This document shows, one piece after another, positions 15,593-23,252 of a DNA stretch of 64,000 bases. The DNA lies in the NCBI GenBank assembly GCA_964649085.1, contig CAZYPN010000010.1:62001-126000 (forward strand). The letters are read 5' to 3'. The position numbers and the translations under genes are program-made. This DNA comes from JADMJV01 sp964649085 (GTDB taxonomy: Bacteria; Vulcanimicrobiota; Xenobia; Xenobiales; JADMJV01). The notes below the pieces were generated by a model. That model did no database searches and had not been told where the DNA came from. It saw only the letters and a list, made by a program, of their open reading frames with translations. Numbering within the stretch: position 1 is the first letter of the stretch; every line of letters begins with the position of its first letter.

Positions 15593-16553
15593 CGAAATCT
15601 TCATCTCCTTCTTCAAGAACCTGCGAGATGCGAGCCGCGATCTTGCCTTCCTTTACGCCAGGGAAGCCCCGAAACTTGGTTTTTCCATTCACCTTGATTC
15701 GAAGCGGCTCACGAATCTCTGTGTCGAGGCGAATCGTATCGCCAACTTCAATCGTAAGGAGGTCGCGGAACAGGAGCTCAGCCCGACCCAACGACATGGC
15801 CACTGGCACTTTGGCAGAACCCAGCTTGCCGGTCACTGCCGGCAAAACCGCTGCGATCTGATTTGTGGTCAGATTGGTGGAGGTCTTGGTCAGCACGAAC
15901 TCGTCGAAAGAACTTCGGGGTATGCTGGCCTTGAGATAGTTGAAGGGAACGACGACATTGAGCGTGCCCTGGGTCTGACCCACATCAACATCAAAAGCCG
16001 TAACCACCATGCTTTCGCCGGGCGGATAGAGATAGAAAGCATTAGGATTCAACTCAAGACTCTCCCACTGGGGTTCGAGAGGCTTGAACTCTTTCCAAGC
16101 GGTACCGTAAGCCTGCAGCATCCTCCCCAGTGGACGCTTCAGAATGGCACGCTCGAGATCGGTGAGATAGTTTCTGGAATCGTCCTTGGGGGGCAGACCC
16201 CTTCCGCCCATCAGCTTTTCGAAGATCGCGAAAGTGAGGTCGAAGTCGATATCAATAAAGGCCTGGCAGTCAGCATCGAGGCGAAACACCAGCAACGGCG
16301 TAGGTTCGCGTAGCTGATTGAGGTAGTTGCCGTAGTCGCGAATCTGGAAACGCTTCAACTCCATGTTGAAGCGCACCTGGAGAAGAGGAGCGAGCAAGGT
16401 GACCGCGTTCTCGGCGAACGAACAGGACAGCTTGTTGAGAAAACGATTCTGATCCGCTGTAAACTTGACCGTTTGCCGAAAGTCATAGGGGCTCGCGCCC
16501 TGGGTGCGGCGCGAACCACGGAGAGGATCGTAACTACTGGGACTCTCTAGCAA
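15585..16553 (-). CDS. fliM: C-ring switch protein FliM without the CheY-binding N-terminus
   Basis: This 322-residue FliM has the conserved YDFRQTVKFTADQ start of the core, the middle CheC-like domain with the FliG-contacting loop GGRGLPP, and a C-terminal SpoA domain (LFRDLLTIEVGDTIRLD...VNGKTKFRG). Translation starts with TTG at 16553, with AGGGAG 8 bases upstream and a stop codon shortly before it. The normal FliM N-terminal peptide (EIDALL-type), which captures phosphorylated CheY, is missing: the protein opens with LESPSSYDPLRGSRR-type residues. C-ring assembly is therefore expected, but not CheY-controlled switching. Confidence 0.95.
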   Translation of the reverse strand: MLESPSSYDPLRGSRRTQGASPYDFRQTVKFTADQNRFLNKLSCSFAENAVTLLAPLLQVRFNMELKRFQIRDYGNYLNQLREPTPLLVFRLDADCQAFIDIDFDLTFAIFEKLMGGRGLPPKDDSRNYLTDLERAILKRPLGRMLQAYGTAWKEFKPLEPQWESLELNPNAFYLYPPGESMVVTAFDVDVGQTQGTLNVVVPFNYLKASIPRSSFDEFVLTKTSTNLTTNQIAAVLPAVTGKLGSAKVPVAMSLGRAELLFRDLLTIEVGDTIRLDTEIREPLRIKVNGKTKFRGFPGVKEGKIAARISQVLEEGDEDFDE

Positions 16554-16612
16554 ATGACAAACTCCCTGTCACCAATTCAATCTGGCCCGGACCCGAGCGG
16601 TCACAGAATCGA

Positions 16613-16637
16613 GGAGCCAGCCTGAAAGACTGGCTCC
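16613..16637 (-). terminator. Hairpin between the hook/rod-like gene and fliM
   Basis: A perfect 8-bp stem (GGAGCCAG/CTGGCTCC) with a 9-base loop lies in the 104-bp gap. In the minus-strand RNA only a weak U-rich tail (UCGAUUCU) follows, so it is more likely an attenuator or RNA processing/stability element than a strong terminator. Confidence 0.45.
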
Positions 16638-16657
16638 CCAACTCGACTGAAAGGTGA

Positions 16658-17470
16658 CTATCGAACCAGACCGAGAGCGGACTGAGTCAACTTGTCCATC
16701 GCTCGGAACGAGGCCATATTCGACTCGAAGGTTTGCTTCATCATCACCATCGCGAAGCCTTGCTGCGCGAAATCGACATTGGACAACTCGAGACTACCTG
16801 CGCACACACCGCCGAGCGCGCCCTGACCGGCGACACCAACAACGGCATCGCCAGAGTTCTCAGAAGATTCGAAACTGGTGGTACCAGAGCGCTTTAGCGA
16901 ACCCGCATTGGCGAACGATGCAAGGGCCACCTGCGCGATGGGCGTCTTGCTGCTGGTGGACTCACCGGTGACGGGGTCTACCTGGGTGGATTCACCATAG
17001 AGCTTGCCGGTTTCGTCGAAGTGGAAGCCGGTATACTTGCCCCCGTAGAGATTGGTATTCGGATCAAGAGCAAGATTGATGGGACCCGCCTCGCCCGCGA
17101 TGTTGCCCTGTGAATCCAAGGGGAAGCCCATCACGTTCTTGCCGTCCGAAGTCTTCAACTGACCTTCCTGAAAGGTGAAACGGCCATCGCGCGTATAGTG
17201 GGTCTTGAAGCCATCGTTCAGCATGAAGAAGCCTTGACCATTGATCGCGAGATTCGTTGGGGTCTGGGTCTTGAAGATCTCACCCTGAGTAAACTGAATC
17301 TGCGTGGTCTTCTTTTTCGCGCCGCGCACCGTAGAACTCATCACGTCGTTGAACTGAATCGACTCGCACTTGTAACCCGGCGTAAATTGATTGCGCATAT
17401 TCTCCGAGTACACACTCATCGACGCCTGATTTTGGCTTAGCGCATTTGAAGCATTCGTCATCTCAAACAT
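16658..17470 (-). CDS. FlgE/FlgF/FlgG-family hook or distal-rod protein
   Basis: This 270-residue axial protein starts at the ATG at 17470, with AAGGAGG 11 bases upstream. Family marks are NLAINGQGFFML (about 73-84), the TRDGRFTFQEGQL strand, a FlgE-like ITFD/GKL-type segment, and the C-terminal LELSNVDFAQQGFAMVMMKQ helix. The N-terminal helix has lost the usual NIANxxTxGYK wording (here SENMRNQFTPGYK), although GYK remains. Length fits FlgG; the middle part fits FlgE better. It is the only hook/distal-rod protein in the operon, placed where flgD-flgE normally sit after fliK. Confidence 0.85.
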   Translation of the reverse strand: MFEMTNASNALSQNQASMSVYSENMRNQFTPGYKCESIQFNDVMSSTVRGAKKKTTQIQFTQGEIFKTQTPTNLAINGQGFFMLNDGFKTHYTRDGRFTFQEGQLKTSDGKNVMGFPLDSQGNIAGEAGPINLALDPNTNLYGGKYTGFHFDETGKLYGESTQVDPVTGESTSSKTPIAQVALASFANAGSLKRSGTTSFESSENSGDAVVGVAGQGALGGVCAGSLELSNVDFAQQGFAMVMMKQTFESNMASFRAMDKLTQSALGLVR

Positions 17471-17584
17471 TAGGTTCCCAGCCTCCTTCACCCGACTCGC
17501 AGGACTTTCTATCTCTACACTCTCAGTGTAATTGTTACAGGTTACTAATCATTTTCAGCCATATTGCCGATTTATGAACTGGAC

Positions 17585-18511
17585 CTACGCTTCCCCGGCC
17601 ATGTCTTGCGACTCCACCAGGCGAAAACGAGCCGAACGCAATCGAACACCTTTAGCATTCGCTTGTGCCTTAAGCTCTTCCTCGCCCTCTCTCAGCAACT
17701 CCCGGGTTTGTTTCGAACTGGTCTCAAAGTCGGCCCGAACTCCGTCATCGGTGTGCACCAGCTTTACCTTGAGCTCCCCAAGGTATTCAGGGTTCAGTTT
17801 GAGATTGAGCTCGGTTCGGTTGGCCAGATTGCGCACTTCGATCTGTTGCAAAATCTGGTCAATCACGCTCTGCCGCTCCTGAGAACGACTCACCTGCTGA
17901 GTTTTCTGCAGTTCGCTGGCGAAATCGGCCTCTTTGGCTATCATCCCTTCCAACGAGGCAGGAGCGGGACGACCCTGCTCCTGCTTCTGCAACTGCTCCA
18001 CGGCCTCGGCGGTGCGGGCGTCCACCCTTTCGGCCTCATTGCGCACCTGGGGCGAGAGCGACTTGTCGGCCACTTCAGCCCGCGTGGCCTTCCCCGAAAG
18101 CTGAGGAGTGGAGGCCGAGACCGGGGACGGGGTGGGGCGGGCCAACGGCTGCTGATTCTCACCAGCAAACTCAGCCACACGAAGCGCCTGCTTCTCGGCC
18201 AAAGATAGAGTGTCGGTGTTCTTGTGCATCATCTTCTTTAAGTGGATGGCCGCAGCGGCGTCCTTGGTGTGCTTGGAGAGCTTGGCGTCCTCCTGGTCTC
18301 GGACTTCTTTCTTGCGGGCTTCCTTGGCCTCAGATTTTGCCTCGGACTTCTCTTCCTTGTTGGACTTTGCGCCCTCTTTGGAACGACTCGCTTCTTCCAG
18401 GGCAGCTCCAAAGGCCGAGGGGTCGGCCGCGTCGGCACGGTTACGAGAATCCTCTCGGGTGGCGCCGGCGGTGGCCCCCAGAACTGTATTTAGAACGTTT
18501 TGCTCAAGCAT
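17585..18511 (-). CDS. fliK: FliK-like hook-length control / substrate-switch protein
   Basis: This 308-residue protein has a long, polar, Lys/Glu/Ala-rich N-terminal part (about 1-215) typical of the extended ruler. The compact C-terminal domain (about 225-300) has the Flg_hook signature: LNLKLNPEYLGELKVKL, then ELLREGEEELKAQANAKGV. FliK measures hook or rod length and triggers FlhB to change export specificity. It lies 3 bases after the transglycosylase gene and upstream of the hook/rod gene. Confidence 0.9.
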   Translation of the reverse strand: MLEQNVLNTVLGATAGATREDSRNRADAADPSAFGAALEEASRSKEGAKSNKEEKSEAKSEAKEARKKEVRDQEDAKLSKHTKDAAAAIHLKKMMHKNTDTLSLAEKQALRVAEFAGENQQPLARPTPSPVSASTPQLSGKATRAEVADKSLSPQVRNEAERVDARTAEAVEQLQKQEQGRPAPASLEGMIAKEADFASELQKTQQVSRSQERQSVIDQILQQIEVRNLANRTELNLKLNPEYLGELKVKLVHTDDGVRADFETSSKQTRELLREGEEELKAQANAKGVRLRSARFRLVESQDMAGEA

Positions 18512-18514
18512 GTA

Positions 18515-19141
18515 TCAGACACCCATTCCCTTATAGTGGCGGTAGTTGTCCAGGACCTTCGTGACATAGTCCTGAGTTTCTCGGTAGGGAGGGAGCCCCC
18601 CATATTGCTCCACCGCACCCGGACCAGCATTGTACCCGGCGATGGCCTTCGTCATGTTGCCGTCGAAACGTTCCAGCAACTGTTTGAGATACTTGGTGCC
18701 GCCCATGATGTTCTGATAGGGGTCATAGGCGTCGGCGCAGCCTAATTCTTTGGCTGTATCGGGCATCAACTGCATCAGACCCATCGCTCCGCAGTGAGAG
18801 GTGGCCTTGGGGTTGTAAGCAGACTCCTGACGAATGACGGCCCGAATCAGTGATTCGTCAACCCCGTGCTTCTTGGAAGCATCGGCAATCATTCCATCGA
18901 AGTCCTTGGAGTCTCCTTTCCAGGTAGAGGCAGATGAGGAGGATGAAGGACCTTGGAAGCGCTTCTCCTCGGCGAGGGAATTCACCAGACTCTCAAAGGA
19001 CACTCCGTTATGACCGGCGCCCTTACCACTGGTAATCGCCGGCGCACCCGAAGCTTTCTGAATCGAGTTGCCTCCCTCCAGTCGGGCATCCATCTGGGCA
19101 ATCCGATTCTCAATCGAACTGATACGGTCAAACGCGGACAT
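18515..19141 (-). CDS. Lytic transglycosylase, SLT family
   Basis: This 208-residue protein has an N-terminal ~75 residues without clear family. They are followed by a soluble lytic transglycosylase domain: the catalytic Glu in AVIRQESAYNP, the GAMGLMQLMPDTA motif, the NIMGGTKYLKQLL helix and AIAGYNAGPGAVEQYGGLPP. It cleaves the glycan strand of peptidoglycan to 1,6-anhydro ends. Its place inside the operon, with no classical signal peptide, suggests that it is exported by the machine itself and opens a local hole for the rod, a role that FlgJ-type or injectisome-associated transglycosylases play elsewhere. Confidence 0.9.
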   Translation of the reverse strand: MSAFDRISSIENRIAQMDARLEGGNSIQKASGAPAITSGKGAGHNGVSFESLVNSLAEEKRFQGPSSSSSASTWKGDSKDFDGMIADASKKHGVDESLIRAVIRQESAYNPKATSHCGAMGLMQLMPDTAKELGCADAYDPYQNIMGGTKYLKQLLERFDGNMTKAIAGYNAGPGAVEQYGGLPPYRETQDYVTKVLDNYRHYKGMGV

Positions 19142-19159
19142 TCTGCCTGCCTCTCTGGC

Positions 19160-19636
19160 TCACGCCTGTTCCTCTGATTGAGTTGCTAACATTCGGGCAA
19201 ACTTGATCGTGGCCAACTCGTCGATCAGTCGGGCTTCCTCGGCCTCAACCTCGGCCACCCAGGCCTGATGACTCTGTTCTTTGTGCTTTTCGTACGCTTT
19301 GCGCTCCTGCATGGCTTTCGCCAGGGCCTGAGTCTGCTCTTCGATCTTAATCAGAAGCTCTTGAATACGCAACTCCTGATATTTAATTTTCCCCTCTAAG
19401 TTCTTGATATGTTGGGGAAACCACCGCAACTCGTTGATATTGAGCATCCCGCTCAGGCGTTTGGTCTTCAGTTCTAAATGCACGTTCTCCAGTTGCTGCT
19501 CCAACTGAGCCTTCACCTGGCGCTCATGCTCTAGCTCCTGACGGAGCTTGCCGAGCTTCTCCTTCTCCTCTTCCTCCTTGCGGAGTTTCATCTCGAGAAC
19601 TTTCTCGAGACGATATCGGAAGCGCTTTGGAGGCAT
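19160..19636 (-). CDS. fliJ: FliJ-like ATPase stalk/chaperone-escort protein
   Basis: This 158-residue, highly charged coiled-coil protein starts with the typical FliJ opening FRYRLEKVLEMKLRKEEEEK. It directly follows fliI. FliJ penetrates the FliI hexamer, in the manner of the gamma subunit of F-type ATPase, and links it to FlhA. Sequence beyond the N-terminus is low-complexity coiled coil, so identification relies on that opening, length and position. Confidence 0.9.
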   Translation of the reverse strand: MPPKRFRYRLEKVLEMKLRKEEEEKEKLGKLRQELEHERQVKAQLEQQLENVHLELKTKRLSGMLNINELRWFPQHIKNLEGKIKYQELRIQELLIKIEEQTQALAKAMQERKAYEKHKEQSHQAWVAEVEAEEARLIDELATIKFARMLATQSEEQA

Positions 19637-19640
19637 CGAA

Positions 19641-20957
19641 CTAACCCATCATAGCGAGCAGTCGATTGATGGTTTCGTCGAAGCCCGCTTTCTCGTAAAC
19701 TCCCTGACTAAGAAACCCTTTGACCTCATCGATTTTTGCGATGGCGTAGTCAACTTTGGGGTTCGATCCGCGCTGGTAAGCACCGATGTTGATCAGGTCC
19801 TCGTTCTCCTGATAGGTGGCCAGAACCGCACGCAATTTCTTGGCCGCTTCCTGGTGCTGTTTGCTACAAATCTCGGTAAACAAACGCGACACAGACTGAA
19901 GGACGTCCACGGCGGGATACTGGTTCTTGTGGGCAATCTTACGGTTAAGCACGATGTGGCCGTCGAGAATACCACGGACCGTATCGGCGATGGGCTCATT
20001 CATATCATCGCCGTCGACGAGCACCGTATACATCGCGGTGATACTACCGGTGGGCGAGGTGCCAGCACGCTCCATCAACTTGGGCAGCAGGGCGAAACAA
20101 GAGGGGGTATAGCCCTTGGTGGCCGGCGGCTCACCGATGGCCAGTCCCACTTCGCGCTGGGCCATGGCGAAACGAGTGACGGAGTCCATCATCAGCATGA
20201 CGTCGTAGCCTTGATCGCGGAAATACTCCGAGATGGCCGTGCCAGTATAGGCGGCCTTCATACGCGCCAGAGCCGGAGTATCCGAAGTCGCGACGGTGAC
20301 CACCGAGCGAGCCAGACCCTCCTCTCCGAGGTCGCGCTCGAGGAAGTCTCGCAATTCGCGGCCGCGCTCTCCCACCAGCGAAAGAACCGTAATGTCGGCC
20401 TTGGTGGCGCGCGCAATCATCGACATGGTGGTTGACTTACCCACGCCCGAGCCAGCAAAGATCCCCATGCGCTGACCTTTTCCAAAGGTGAGCATGGAAT
20501 CGAGTACCCGAACCCCCAGATGAAGGACGTGCTCGATTCGCGGGCGGGTAAAGGGATTGGGAGGGTCGTTATAGATCGGATACTCGCACTCGTACTCCAG
20601 CGGCCCCTTACCATCGATCGGCTCCCCGAGACCATCCAGCACTCGCCCCAAAATCTTGGGTCCCACCTTTACGCAGAGCGGTTTTCCAGTGCCCCTCACT
20701 TCGCAACCCGGCCCGATGCCGCCCATCACGCCAAGTGGCATCGACATAACCTTGCTGCCCTTGAAGCCGACGACCTCGGCCCGGATTGGGTTCCCCCCGT
20801 GAACGTCGTAGATATAGACCATCTCACCCACCTGACAGGCGGGCCCCTCGGACTCGATGGTCAATCCTACGACAGCGGTGACGCGCCCATGCATCTTCAC
20901 GGTGGGGATTCGGGGCAAAATCTTCTCGTAGCGAGTGAGATCGACGGCCAGATCCAT
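19641..20957 (-). CDS. fliI: Type III secretion ATPase FliI
   Basis: This full-length 438-residue F1-beta-like ATPase has a Walker A at 169-176 (GSGVGKST), a Walker B in DVMLMMDSVTRFA, and the GYTPSCFALLPKLMERAG loop. It unfolds substrates and releases chaperones at the export gate. Its start overlaps the fliH stop by one base (TAATG), in keeping with a FliH2-FliI complex. Confidence 0.97.
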   Translation of the reverse strand: MDLAVDLTRYEKILPRIPTVKMHGRVTAVVGLTIESEGPACQVGEMVYIYDVHGGNPIRAEVVGFKGSKVMSMPLGVMGGIGPGCEVRGTGKPLCVKVGPKILGRVLDGLGEPIDGKGPLEYECEYPIYNDPPNPFTRPRIEHVLHLGVRVLDSMLTFGKGQRMGIFAGSGVGKSTTMSMIARATKADITVLSLVGERGRELRDFLERDLGEEGLARSVVTVATSDTPALARMKAAYTGTAISEYFRDQGYDVMLMMDSVTRFAMAQREVGLAIGEPPATKGYTPSCFALLPKLMERAGTSPTGSITAMYTVLVDGDDMNEPIADTVRGILDGHIVLNRKIAHKNQYPAVDVLQSVSRLFTEICSKQHQEAAKKLRAVLATYQENEDLINIGAYQRGSNPKVDYAIAKIDEVKGFLSQGVYEKAGFDETINRLLAMMG

Positions 20958-22099
20958 TATTGCTCCTCCTGCTGTGGTGCAGCTTCAAACTGGGGCTCGG
21001 GAACTTCTGGAACTTCCGGATTCAGGGCCTGGACAGACTCCGTGATTTCTTTTTCGTGCAGTTGAGCCTGCTCATCGACCCCCAGCACAAGCGCAGCCAC
21101 GCGCGTGTTCAGGCGCGCATCGATATTGCCCAGGTTGGTTTCGATAGCACACCCTCCGGGGTCGATCGCCGCATCAGCACTGACGTGGAACTTCTTGAGA
21201 CCGTCGATCATCTTCTCATAGTCCGATCGATGAGCTACCACTCGGTCATAGTCGGCCGGATTCACACGAATCGAGATTTCCTCGCGGTCACCGATGCCGG
21301 CCAGGGCTACCCGCACGATGCCCAGAATGGCCTCGGGGTTAAGCTCGAGTTCCTGGCCAACCAACTTCTCGGCGATCTTCACGGAAAGCCGAGCCAACTG
21401 GGGCTCGGCACTGGCCAGCATGAGATGGCGTTGGCGAACGGCCTGAATGAAGATATCACGACTCTCTACCAACTGCTGGTAGACCTGTTGCTGCGCAGCC
21501 ATGGCTCCTTGCTGCAAGCCTTGCTCATAGCCCTGTTGAAACCCGATTTCCTGGGCCTGGCGTTGAACTTGCTCGGCAGCCGCCTGTATCTGGGCATTGG
21601 CCTGCTCCATCATCTGCTGGGCCTGCTGCTGATACTCCATCAGCATCTGATTGGCCGCCGCCTGGGCCTCCTGGAGCATCTGCTGAGCCCGCTGCTGAGC
21701 CTCCTCAATAATGGCTTGATCCACCGGCACGGCCTGTTGATAGGCAACAGGAGCGGAAGACGGAGCAGCGTTCGGCTCTGGCGTGCTCTCTAGTTCAGTC
21801 GTCTTGTCCTGAACTCCGGTCGGCACCCGGACGGCCGAGGCCATCGGAGGCAAGGTTGAAGTGAACTGGGTCGTGCGGTGATTGAGAACTCGGGTCGATG
21901 CACCGGGCTTCTGCACGCCGCTAAGCCCCGGCTCAAATCCCTCATCACCAGGGCTTGGCCCGGTGGATTCAGGGGCAGCTGGCGGAGCCGAGTGATCGAG
22001 ACGACTTCGAAAGATAACGCCCTTGCGCACAGGCGAAGCCTCTGCAGGATGCTCTCCACTTGCAGGCGTTTCAGACCGGTTGCCCTTGATCAGCGCCAC
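20957..22099 (-). CDS. fliH: FliH-like ATPase regulator/stator
   Basis: This 380-residue protein (GTG start after a G-run) is longer than the typical ~240. The N-terminal ~150 residues are Pro/Ser/Thr-rich and disordered. A Gln/Ala-rich coiled coil (about 125-210) with repeated AQQM/QQA steps follows, then the conserved C-terminal FliH/SctL domain (LARLSVKIAEKLVGQEL, RVNPADYD, GGCAIETNLGNIDARLNTR). FliH peripherally links FliI to FliN and FlhA. The extended N-terminus is unusual. Confidence 0.92.
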   Translation of the reverse strand: MALIKGNRSETPASGEHPAEASPVRKGVIFRSRLDHSAPPAAPESTGPSPGDEGFEPGLSGVQKPGASTRVLNHRTTQFTSTLPPMASAVRVPTGVQDKTTELESTPEPNAAPSSAPVAYQQAVPVDQAIIEEAQQRAQQMLQEAQAAANQMLMEYQQQAQQMMEQANAQIQAAAEQVQRQAQEIGFQQGYEQGLQQGAMAAQQQVYQQLVESRDIFIQAVRQRHLMLASAEPQLARLSVKIAEKLVGQELELNPEAILGIVRVALAGIGDREEISIRVNPADYDRVVAHRSDYEKMIDGLKKFHVSADAAIDPGGCAIETNLGNIDARLNTRVAALVLGVDEQAQLHEKEITESVQALNPEVPEVPEPQFEAAPQQEEQ

Positions 22100-22112
22100 A
22101 GCATTGCCCCCC

Positions 22113-23114
22113 CTATCGGAACTTGATCTTCCCGAGAGTCACCAGACCTCTCAGGATATTTCGAATCTGTTGCTGGGCAGTTTTGATCTCGTCCCAGGGA
22201 ACTTGCCCCAGAGCCTCAACGTCGTTTCGCAAGGCAGTCGACACCTCGGGCGAAAGAAAACGATAGACACGCTCGGCCAATTCTCGATTGGCCCCCTTGA
22301 GAGCCAGTACCAGGTCGCGAAAATCCGTCAACCGCAGTACCTGCTGCAGCGAACTGTCGTCGATATTGTTCAGGTCGTCGAAGTCGCAAAGTTTGGTCTT
22401 GATGTCGCTGGCCAGATGGGGGTTTTTCTGGGTTAAGCCAGAGAGCACGCGCTCTTCAGTGCTACGGTCGGCCTGGTTCAGAATCTCGAGTAGAGTCTCT
22501 TTGCCATCCGCCTGAGGCTGAAAACCTTCCTCAAGTGCACGATGCAGACCAGACTCGAGAATCTGCTCCAGTTCCTTGACAATCTCAGGACTGATGCGCT
22601 CGAGCTCGGCCAGCCGTCGGGCAACTTCGGTTTGCATTCCAGGGTTCAACTCTCCCAATACGGCACTGGCCTGATTGGGATCGAGATAGCTGAGCACAAC
22701 CGCGATCGTTTGAGGATGCTCCCGTCGAATCAGGAGCAACAACTGATGAGGGTCAACCCGTCGCAGAAAACCCAGAGGCCGATTGCCCCCACCGCTGGCG
22801 TAGAAAGTGGTGCTGCCGCCCATTGGACCGGGAAACACCCCCTGCTGCCCGCCCATAACATTGGTATGTCCCCCGCCTACCCCACTCAGCGCATCACTGA
22901 GGCTGCTGCCAGCTGAAGATTGCAGAAACTCATCGATTACCTGAGCCCGCACCTCGGGGGCGATGGGGGGCAGTTTGGAAATCTCCAACGTGATGGCGTG
23001 GACTTCCTCGGGTCCCAGTTCCTTGAACAACTGGGCAGAGACCTCTGGAGGCAGCGACATCAGCAGAATCGCAGCTTTCTGCTTGGGCGGCAAATTTACG
23101 GTAGCACCAGCCAT
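22113..23114 (-). CDS. fliG: C-ring rotor protein FliG with altered torque helix
   Basis: This 333-residue FliG (ATG at 23114; a TTG two codons upstream is possible) has all three domains. The N-terminal domain contacts FliF (KQKAAILLMSLPPEVSAQLF), the middle domain has the EHPQT motif that contacts FliM (IRREHPQTIAVVLSYLD), and the C-terminal domain ends with the torque helix. The linker between the first two domains is long and Gly-rich. In the torque helix, compared with E. coli FliG, the Arg281 position is Glu, Asp288 is Asn and Arg297 is Pro; only Asp289 and Lys264 equivalents persist. This argues against normal stator-driven rotation, while C-ring assembly looks intact. Confidence 0.94.
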   Translation of the reverse strand: MAGATVNLPPKQKAAILLMSLPPEVSAQLFKELGPEEVHAITLEISKLPPIAPEVRAQVIDEFLQSSAGSSLSDALSGVGGGHTNVMGGQQGVFPGPMGGSTTFYASGGGNRPLGFLRRVDPHQLLLLIRREHPQTIAVVLSYLDPNQASAVLGELNPGMQTEVARRLAELERISPEIVKELEQILESGLHRALEEGFQPQADGKETLLEILNQADRSTEERVLSGLTQKNPHLASDIKTKLCDFDDLNNIDDSSLQQVLRLTDFRDLVLALKGANRELAERVYRFLSPEVSTALRNDVEALGQVPWDEIKTAQQQIRNILRGLVTLGKIKFR

Positions 23115-23204
23115 GAGCAACTCTCTTACGTGTTATTGGTCCCCGGATCCCGACTATTAAAGATTCCACACAAAACCCGCGGGGCCTGTCTGAGAACAGG
23201 CTAC

Positions 23205-23234
23205 AAAAAAGGCCCCCCGAGGGAGGCCTCTTTT
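23205..23234 (-). terminator. Intrinsic terminator/attenuator between fliF and fliG
   Basis: In the minus-strand RNA, GGCCUCCC pairs with GGGGGGCC (one G-U pair) around a tight loop and is followed by six U. It lies in the 138-bp gap after the fliF stop. The opposite strand carries a four-U tail, so it could act both ways. Partial termination here would make FliF, FliE, FlgB and FlgC more abundant than downstream proteins. Confidence 0.75.
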
Positions 23235-23252
23235 GCACAGGCGTTGCGGTTA

